Source: Heritiera littoralis
Lineage: Eukaryota > Streptophyta > Magnoliopsida > Malvales > Malvaceae
Assembly (NCBI GenBank): GCA_031772115.1
Contig: JAPDPK010000026.1
Location: 3,658,001-3,722,000 of the forward strand
Direction: 5' to 3'
Length of the DNA stretch: 64,000 nucleotides
The notes below the pieces were generated by a model. The model ran no database searches. It worked only from the letters and a program-made list of their open reading frames with translations, and had not been told where the DNA came from. How positions within the stretch are numbered: the stretch's first letter is position 1; every line of letters starts with the position of its first letter. Below, piece by piece: positions 56,492 to 64,000 of this stretch. A program made the translations under genes and the position numbers.

Positions 56492-58699
56492 CCCTTCCAT
56501 CGTGATTTTTCCATATAATTTTTTTTAGTTATTCCTTTGTGACCTAAAGGTCACCGATCAAACAAAAACGGTTTTTTTGTTAATGAAAAAGAAAAATTGT
56601 GTACAATGACATCCCTCAAACCTCACAAAATGAAAATTTTATACACTATATTGTCCTTTTTCTCACAACCCATATAGGTTGTAATAAGATTGACCATGTC
56701 AAGAATATTAATGTATCGTGCAGGTTCTGAGTAATTACTATGAGTTATGATGATAAGATGTCTTTAACGTTGCCTACCCTGAGAACTGCTGCCAGCTATA
56801 AATAATCTAGGCAAATTTCCAAGTCCGCCTATTGCCCCACCTTCTTTCCATAGTCAATTACTGTAAGTTGTGTTTTATTTTGTTTGTTGGGGTTTAGCTT
56901 CAATCAATGCTTTTATTTTAAAGAGGCAAAGCAGTGGTCTTATGGGCCAAGTTTCCCTTAATCTAGATGACTTGTGCATACAGGCAAGGAATCAGAGAAC
57001 ATGTCAAGAAAGTTATCTGTCTGATATGGTTTCTGACTGGTTGGAAGAAGACAATCCACAAGGACAAGCAGTGAAAACATCCCATCTTGTATGTCTAAAA
57101 CTATGGTGTCTAAGAATGGAAAAGCGAAAGTTACATGAAAGGAGGAGTAAAAGGAATTGTCGATGTCTAAATTGGATGAAATTGCATGGTTGTGAAGACT
57201 CAAAAGTTCTGTTGGACAGTTTGACGATATCTAGAAGGCTGTCAAAATTCAACTCATCAAACAGTGACATGAAGCTCCACAAATCCAAGTTCAAATGCTC
57301 TAACTAGTTCGATTCACATTGGAAATGTGAAAAAATGGGAAATGGTCAAATGGGATTTCACAGCTTGACCTAGCTTGGAACCTGGATTACCTAGATTTTC
57401 TGCAAACTTTTCCAAGGTAAAGCACCCAAACACGGTAGGATGTTCATTGGACTGAATATAATAACCCAACCAGAAAGAAAAGAATGATTCCAAGATGCAT
57501 TCAAACTGCAAAAGCAACTCGATGGTTGAAGAAATTCCCATTACTAATTCCAACTACCAGGAAGGTAGGAAGGAAAGATATACTCTGGAAATATGTAAAA
57601 AGATTCAGAATTACGATCGGGCTAAGTCTGAAGAGGTGACATTAAACAAACTTAAGATTCACATCTTAATACTCTGCAATCTTTTCTCTTATTTCTGGAA
57701 TTTCCTCTCCTTTGTAAGAAAAATATTCATAATATTGGAGGCCTAGATTCAGGATTGGTCCAGAAGTTTTCTTGTGAGACTTTTTTTATGTTTTAACCAT
57801 CACGTGTTGTGAATGACATAAGGCAATGCATAATAGTCAACACAACAGCCTCATTTATTTTCTCAGGATAACCATGAACAAACTGGAATGAGCAGTGTAC
57901 CTTAGCCAATTCCCATGCTTAGTCAAAACATCATCCTGAATTCACAGCACACCACTTTATTTTTCCAACTCCACTAACCTGTTTTTAATTAAAAGCTTAA
58001 AAAATGGGCATCCAAAGGCATCAATCCACTAAGAATCTATATTTCTGTATTAATTCTTAAAACATAATCAAATCCCACTTGCAATCTTAAATTATTTGGT
58101 TTTTTCTTCAAGTAAAGGTGGTTCAAATCTCAAACATTCATGGTGACTGAAAGGACTTGCCTGAATGTCAGACAACTTTTGAATTGGTTTGAGTATCTGA
58201 GCTAAGAATGAAAGCAAAAGCCTTTAGATCTCAAACATTTTATGTTCAAATTTTTTATCTCCAGCCACACATAAAAAACATCATATTAGAATTTCTGTCA
58301 ATAAAGACAAGTCAAAAAAAAAAATTTAAATTTTATTGAATTCATATACAATTTTAAATAAAAAATTTTAACCATATCCTATTTATATATATTTTTATAA
58401 ATTATAATTTAAATTTCTGTCATATCCAAATTTTTTGGTAAGGCGGTTAAAATTTTCTCGAAGGTTGGCGGAAAGTTTGAGGCAGACGCCAATATACAGA
58501 ATACAGTTTATCGCATGCTAAAAGAAAGGTACAATAATTTAACAAAATCTTATGCACCAAAAAATAATTTAACAAAATCTTTAATTTATTGGTGCAAATA
58601 CGACATCGTTTCTCCAACTATTAAAATCTCCTCACTCCTTCCTCTTTAATTATGTGGACCTCACACAGCTCACCTGTACTGCACTGTCGCCGTCCGATC
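56492..58699. other. Intergenic; one unrecognised open frame
   Basis: A 145-codon plus-strand frame at 56870-57307 has mixed composition and a stretch (about 57180-57300) reading DSKVLLDSLTISRRLSK that looks like genuine former coding sequence, but I do not recognise a family and no flanking exons were found. A second short frame at 57495-57746 is unconvincing. Near 58533-58600 an 18-bp direct repeat (aataatttaacaaaatct) is next to an 8-bp inverted pair (tgcaccaa/ttggtgca). Otherwise nothing seen. Confidence 0.4.
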
Positions 58700-59131
58700 A
58701 TTCCTCAACGGTCCTGATTGTTAACCCTTTCCATAAATATCAACAGCAAGAACGCGTCGTCTTTTCTTCGTCCTTGTCTGGTGCGCCGTAAGCCCTTGTA
58801 AGTAAGTTTGTAAAATAACCCTTATCCTGCGCCCTATCGCCGAAATTTCCCTCACTTGTCGACAGCGCGTGATGCCAGATTCCTTAGACAAACGCGCGGT
58901 CTTACTCCTACCAACCACTGAAACTTCAAACACTGCCGTTCCAGATTTTCATTTCCTTTCCATTATTAACTCTCTTTAAAACCTCCAAAATCACTTCCTC
59001 TCGACACTCATCAGATCCTATTTCTATTTAAATCTTGTTTGATTAAGGCTTTTATCAAATTAAAAATCATACTCATTTTGGATTTACAAAGAAAAGTTGT
59101 AATCTTTTGTTGATTTTGGTTAAAAATAATA
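58700..59131 (+). promoter_or_regulatory. Proximal promoter and 5' UTR region of the ankyrin kinase
   Basis: The less AT-rich 58620-58980 stretch precedes a C/T-rich run (cctctcgacactcatcag), common in plant leaders, and then the ATG at 59132. No clear TATA box was picked; the exact start site is unknown. Confidence 0.35.
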
Positions 59132-59502
59132 ATGGAAGATAAAGCGACGGTGAGATTTACGTTAGGGAAGCAATCTTCGATGGCACCGGAAAGAGACAGA
59201 GGCGAATCGGATGGAGAAGGGAAAGAGGAAGGAGAAGAGATAGTCGGAGTTAGGCTGATGTACTTAGCTAACGAAGGTGACTTGGACGGCATTCGCGAGC
59301 TCTTGGACTCGGGGATCAACGTTAATTTCCGCGACATCGATGATCGGACGGCTCTCCATATTGCCGCCTGTCAAGGACAGACCGACGTCGTTGACTTGCT
59401 CCTTCAACGTGGCGCCAACGTTGAATCTAAAGATCGCTGGGGAAGCACTGTAAGCAGAAACCAAAATCGTCTCCTATTTTGCTTTTTAAAATTTCTTTTT
59501 CT

Positions 59503-59549
<47 letters not shown>

Positions 59550-62500
59550 TTGGTTAAATAGCCTTTGGCGGATGCTATATATTATAAGCATCACGAAGTG
59601 ATTAAGCTTTTGGAGAAACATGGAGCTAAGCCTTTGGTAAGTTTTTGAATTCTACAAGGGACTTTTCTTTGCTGATTTTTATTGATATTGATAGTTGAAT
59701 TTTGGTTTTAGATCGCTCCAATGCAAGTAAATCACGCGCGTGAAGTCCCAGAATATGAAATTGATCCAAAAGAACTTGATTTTACTAACAGCGTCGGCAT
59801 TACTAAGGTAATCTCTCTCTCACTTTTTTTTATAGGTAATTGATCATGATTTCATAGCAGTTAAACAATAACTATATATAGGATTAGTTTTATGAGGGAA
59901 TCGAGGAAATCTTAGGAAGTAGCTAATATTGGCCACATTTCATCAATAAGGAGGAATTAGTCTTGCATTCGACCTGTTTGTCTAAGAGGATGCTTATCAA
60001 AGTTTGTGGACAATGCTTGGAATTTTTGAATTAGTGGCTCGATTGTTGCGTTGTAAGTTCTTTTGTTTCTTCTGTTGCGGTAGTAAGTTGAGTGGAAAAC
60101 AGTAAGCAAATAACCAGTAAAAGATAATTTTTTTTGTTGAATAGAGGACAGAGTTTCTTTGTTTATCCGATGCAAGTTTGATGAGAGAGTCTGTGAGCAA
60201 AGTGCCTACGGAAAGACGAGGCTGTTTTTGGGAACTTCGTGTTGCATTTAGTCAACTTATAATCTGATGAGTCTGCCCTTTTGCATCTTCAATTCTCTTA
60301 GCTGCTGCTGATCTAAGTAGTCTCTATTAATAAATTGCAGGGAACCTTCTGTATAGCTTCATGGCGTGGAATACTAGTTGCTGTAAAAAAGCTTGGGGAT
60401 GAAGTTATTACTGATGAGGATAAAGTGTAAGTTGTTCATAAACTGAGGGTTTGCTTCCACTGTTTCCATTTCTTTTGGTGGTAGGGATGGAGGGTGGGCT
60501 TGGGTGAGAGAACCACTGGACCAGGCTGAGTCCTTTTATTCCTATAAGGTATGATATATGAATTTCTTTTTTCCAGGAGGGCATTTAGAGATGAACTTGC
60601 ATTATTTCAGAAAATTCGACACCCAAATGTAGTCCAATTTCTTGGTGCTGTAACTCAAAGTAGTCCCATGATGATTGTGACAGAATATTTACCCAAGGTC
60701 TTACTCCATTATCTTATTTTCTATCATAGCATCTATGTCATTTACTTATTTCTGTTTATTTTTGGGTTGCTGGTTTAATTTCAACTTCTTGTGAACTTGG
60801 GTTGTTATGGATTCTTTTAGTTGTGAATGAATCGTTGGATAATTCATTGATTTGGAATTGCAATGCCAGATCTTTGTTTCCTTAATTTTGTTTTCTTGCA
60901 ATTTTATGGTGAATAAAATTGCTGATAAATAATAGGGTTTTGTAAAATATAGCTCTGACCCTATTTGTTTTAGGAGTTGGCTTTTCTAATAATAATTCAC
61001 TGTTTGTTTTGCAGGGAGATTTACGTGCATTTTTGAAAAGAAAAGGAGCATTGAAACCAATGATGGCTGTGAGATTTGCACTTGATATTGCAAGGTTTGT
61101 TAGTGTATTATTGCTGTGGACTCGATATATTACTGCTTCAGTATCCCACATTGACAAATGGTCATAAATGGACAGTAGATGTCAGCTTTGATTTGAGAGT
61201 TACAGCTAATTGTAAATGAGTAGATACTTAGTTACATGGCACGCTATCTTTATCAGGAATATGACAGGTAAATGTAGACGCTACAAAATGATGATATTAC
61301 TATCATAGAGTGAATATTAGTGTTGACTCATAAGACTGTGCTTGTTGATTTTCAATGATTGTAGTTGAGATGATTGCTACAAAACTTAAGTTTAGAGTTA
61401 GGTGAGAGCAATGGAGCTGATTAATGAATGGTCTAGTTGATGGAATTTTTGTTGGCTGCTTACGGCTGAACTTGAAAGATCGTTAACATATCCACAATTT
61501 CACAGGGGAATGAATTATTTGCATGAGAATAAACCAGTACCAATAATTCACCGAGATCTTGAGCCTTCGTAAGTTTTCTTGTTCAAATGGGTTTTTCTTT
61601 CCTAACACACACACACACATCCGAGAACAAAAGTAGCTTTAGTTTTGTATAAAAGACATGTTGTTTGCCTTAATTTTCTGAAAGTCAGCACTTTTTATGT
61701 GCTTGCAATTGAAATAACAGAAACGTTTTGCGGGATGACTCTGGACATCTTAAAGTCGCAGATTTTGGAGTTAGCAAGCTGCTCACAGTTAAAGAAAATA
61801 AACCTCTAACTTCTCTGGAGACATCTTGTTAGTTCTCTTTCTGTTTGGTTCTGCTTATCCCCATTCATGTTATTTTACAAATTTAAGCAGTCATTTTTTG
61901 AAATTATCTGAATAGCTAGGACTTTATTTTGTATTTAACAAATTCTTTTCTCTTTAAGCTGAAACATGTTGGTTGTTATTGTCACAGACCGATATGTTGC
62001 TCCAGAGGTCTTCAAAAATGATGACTATGATACCAAAGTGGATGTATTTTCCTTTGCTCTGATCCTGCAGGAGGTAGATTTTCAGGCTTCAGCTCACATG
62101 TTCAGTAAATAAATGAAGTTTTGAGTCAATGACCTCGCTCAATCCCCTTTCTTGTGTGTGTTGTTCTGTTTTTAATTTGTTTTTCTTTTTATTCTTTTTG
62201 TTCTTTGACAAAGTCTAATGATCGCAACAGGCTTGATAAGTGATTTTAATGTGCTATACTTTAGATGATTGAAGGCTACCCACCATTTTCTACAAAGCAA
62301 GAGAATGAAGTTCCTAAGGCATATGCATCAGGGGAGCGTCCGCCTTTCAAAGCACCATCTAAGCATTATGCCCATGGACTTAAAGAGTGAGTACTACATT
62401 TTTTTTTGTTCTTCATTAATGAGTAAATTTACTCCTGTTTTTAGCTTTCTATACCATTTCAAGGACTCTGGCATTGAGGTTTCTAAAACTAATACATCCT

Positions 62501-63213
62501 TTTAGTTTGAGTCAAATTTAATTCTGGTTTCTTATTTTGATTCACATACACTTTGTTATGGCACCAAACTTATACCCACATGCATTGCATAGCTTTACAA
62601 ATAATACCTTAGCCTTTTCTGAGAAAATGTGCTAACATGAAGGTATCTGTGATGTTTGGAGAAACTTTCGTTCTGTGAATTAGCTTTTAGCATATGAGTC
62701 CTTGTATTTAGGGGCCTGATAATATATAAAAGATATATTAATGGTATGCTTCTGATTATAGGTTAATTGAGGATTGTTGGAATGAGAAGCCTGCTATGCG
62801 ACCAACATTCAGAGAGATTATAAGAAAACTGGAATCCATTTACAACAGTTTTGGTCATAAAAAGCGTTGGAAGGTATCCTCTTTTCTCTTTCTCCCAAGT
62901 GCCTTTCTGCCATTCTCTAACACACAAATCGCTATAACAGGCGCTCATATTGGAAGAGAAGTTGGCAAATAGCTATTTAAATTATCTGTTAATTTGGTGC
63001 ATTTATAGTCCCTTTCATAGTTAACATTTTGTTCCATTTTGTGGGCCTGAGCAATCCTTACTGTTAGGTTGATAATTTTTTTTCCATGCGTGCTTGCAAT
63101 ATTTACAGGTTAGGCCATTAAAATGCTTTCAAAATCTGGAGGCAATGCTGAAGAAAGATCATTCTAGTCCAAGCAGCCGCAGCTGTTCATCGCGTTCTAC
63201 TGGCAGCATATGA
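59132..63213 (+). CDS. Ankyrin-repeat Raf-like kinase (integrin-linked-kinase type, At4g18950/BHP-like)
   Basis: Twelve exons, 1371 coding bases, 456 aa: 59132-59449, 59562-59636, 59712-59807, 60341-60426, 60577-60697, 61015-61094, 61506-61568, 61721-61827, 61988-62073, 62265-62386, 62762-62873, 63109-63213. All phases agree. Residues about 45-130 form two to three ankyrin repeats (RTALHIAACQGQTDVVDLLL, RWGSTPLADA). The kinase domain spans about 155-415: degenerate glycine loop (ITKGTFCIASW), ATP-binding Lys179, catalytic loop HRDLEPSN (Asp276, with Glu278 where most kinases have Lys), DFG Asp294, VAPEV, DVFSFALILQEM. The C-terminus is Ser-rich (SSRSCSSRSTGSI). This is the cytosolic plant integrin-linked-kinase/Raf group C; one Arabidopsis relative, BHP, acts in blue-light stomatal opening (recalled, not checked). 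Start ATG is the first in frame after the leader, matching the family N-terminus (KFTLGKQSS-like). No damage is seen. Confidence 0.95.
59506..59546. repeat. (TA)n microsatellite in intron 1 of the ankyrin kinase
   Basis: About 20 TA dinucleotides lie 16 bp before the acceptor of exon 2 (59561), where length change could affect the polypyrimidine/branch region. Confidence 0.93.
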
Positions 63214-64000
63214 GTGATTATTTATCTTGTGGATGGATTTTCGAATTTTTCAGTTTGTTGGCCAAGAGATCAAACAGTAATCCGGACCATACCCTTTTTT
63301 CCCTACGCTAATTTGTTTCCTGTCATTGAATTTGATATCCTCTGATTTGTTCTCTCCCTTTGCATTTTGGGCTGAGAACCACTTTCGTATTCCTATGTAA
63401 GATTGTATCTTTTTCATGTACATTAAATATGTCGTCATAATCCATGTTCATATACAATTTTTATTAAATCTTAATCCGCATCATTTTTGTAATCTTTTAT
63501 TCGCATAATTCATAGGTGTGATAGTTGATCTCTGATTTTTAGCCCAACTATTTGCAAAATTCAGCATCATAGAAAACGTTACTCTACATGCGAAAGAACA
63601 TAAGAAAATCGCTGGTTCTTTATCTTGGTTTTTCCTTTCCCCTTTTTTTACCTTGGCTAATATATGAAAGGTGGAACAACTTCTATTGTAAATTGACTTA
63701 AACGAAAATTCCTCCATTATTTCAAAGGGTTGGGATAGAACAGTAGGTAATTAAAGATTTCTTCTCTATTAACCTCAATAGAAAAAATTTATATAAATGT
63801 AACCATACAAGGAATTAAGAATGAAGAAGACAATTTTGCTTGATTTTATAAACCGAAGGGCATTTAGTCCATCGAGACTGAAAGCCTCATGTGAAGGCTT
63901 TGTTGTGTTTTGTATTTTGTAGCCCAAAAAACACTGTTTATTTAAATCTTAAAGGGCCATAAGTCATGGGCCTAGGAAATGTTTACTTTTGGGCCTAATA
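63214..64000. other. 3' UTR of the ankyrin kinase and downstream flank
   Basis: The T-rich stretch to about 63480 should be 3' UTR. The remainder has no gene I can support. Confidence 0.5.

Noticed and set aside
1..64000. A novel multi-gene system or plant gene cluster
   Set aside because: The four host genes belong to unrelated families, lie on both strands and are separated by TE insertions; nothing indicates joint function.

Overview
The window comes from a seed-plant nuclear genome, almost certainly a eudicot. Introns are AT-rich and have GT..AG borders. The genes belong to plant-specific families, and long stretches are LTR retrotransposons of plant lineages (Tork/Tnt1-like copia, chromovirus-like gypsy, a Tat/Ogre-type gag element). 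The species cannot be named from the sequence alone. All exon structures below were worked out by eye from splice sites and reading-frame phase; no search was run.

Layout. 1-2526: LTR-like gypsy debris. 3283-11528 (minus strand): an apparently intact 25-exon LRR-malectin receptor kinase of the LRR-VIII-2 type (1070 aa), with a SINE-like insertion in intron 3. 11749-13830: a 5'-truncated LINE inserted about 220 bp upstream of that gene's ATG, with a 16-bp target-site duplication (TSD). 14478-28464: a complete 14-kb LTR element with 3-kb LTRs, a 5-bp TSD (ctcgt) and only a gag gene, so a non-autonomous TR-GAG-like element. 28465-35523: AT-rich intergenic DNA with a 94-bp LINE tail and a minisatellite. 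35524-43418 (plus): an NRT1/PTR family (NPF4-type) transporter gene, broken by a frameshifting deletion in exon 4. Its fourth intron carries a young copia element fused to a TRIM-like remnant. 44241-45268 (plus): a damaged oil-body-associated protein (OBAP) gene with a seed-type RY motif upstream. 45398-56491: an old gypsy chromovirus full of stop codons, inserted 129 bp after the OBAP stop. 59132-63213 (plus): an intact 12-exon ankyrin-repeat Raf-like (integrin-linked-kinase type) kinase of 456 aa.

Nothing links the four host genes into one pathway; they are ordinary neighbours in a TE-rich arm. Two look functional (the two kinases) and two look dead or dying (NPF4, OBAP). Roughly 35 of the 64 kb is recognisable transposable-element sequence. 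Divergence between paired LTRs gives a relative age order: the copia element and the gag-only element are young, the gypsy element is old.

I did not find an obviously new coding system. The most informative features are structural: the gag-only element whose LTRs differ by a tandem-repeat copy, the copia/TRIM composite bounded by one shared TSD, the LINE 5' junction with filler copied from a nearby site, and the transition-only stop codons of the gypsy element.
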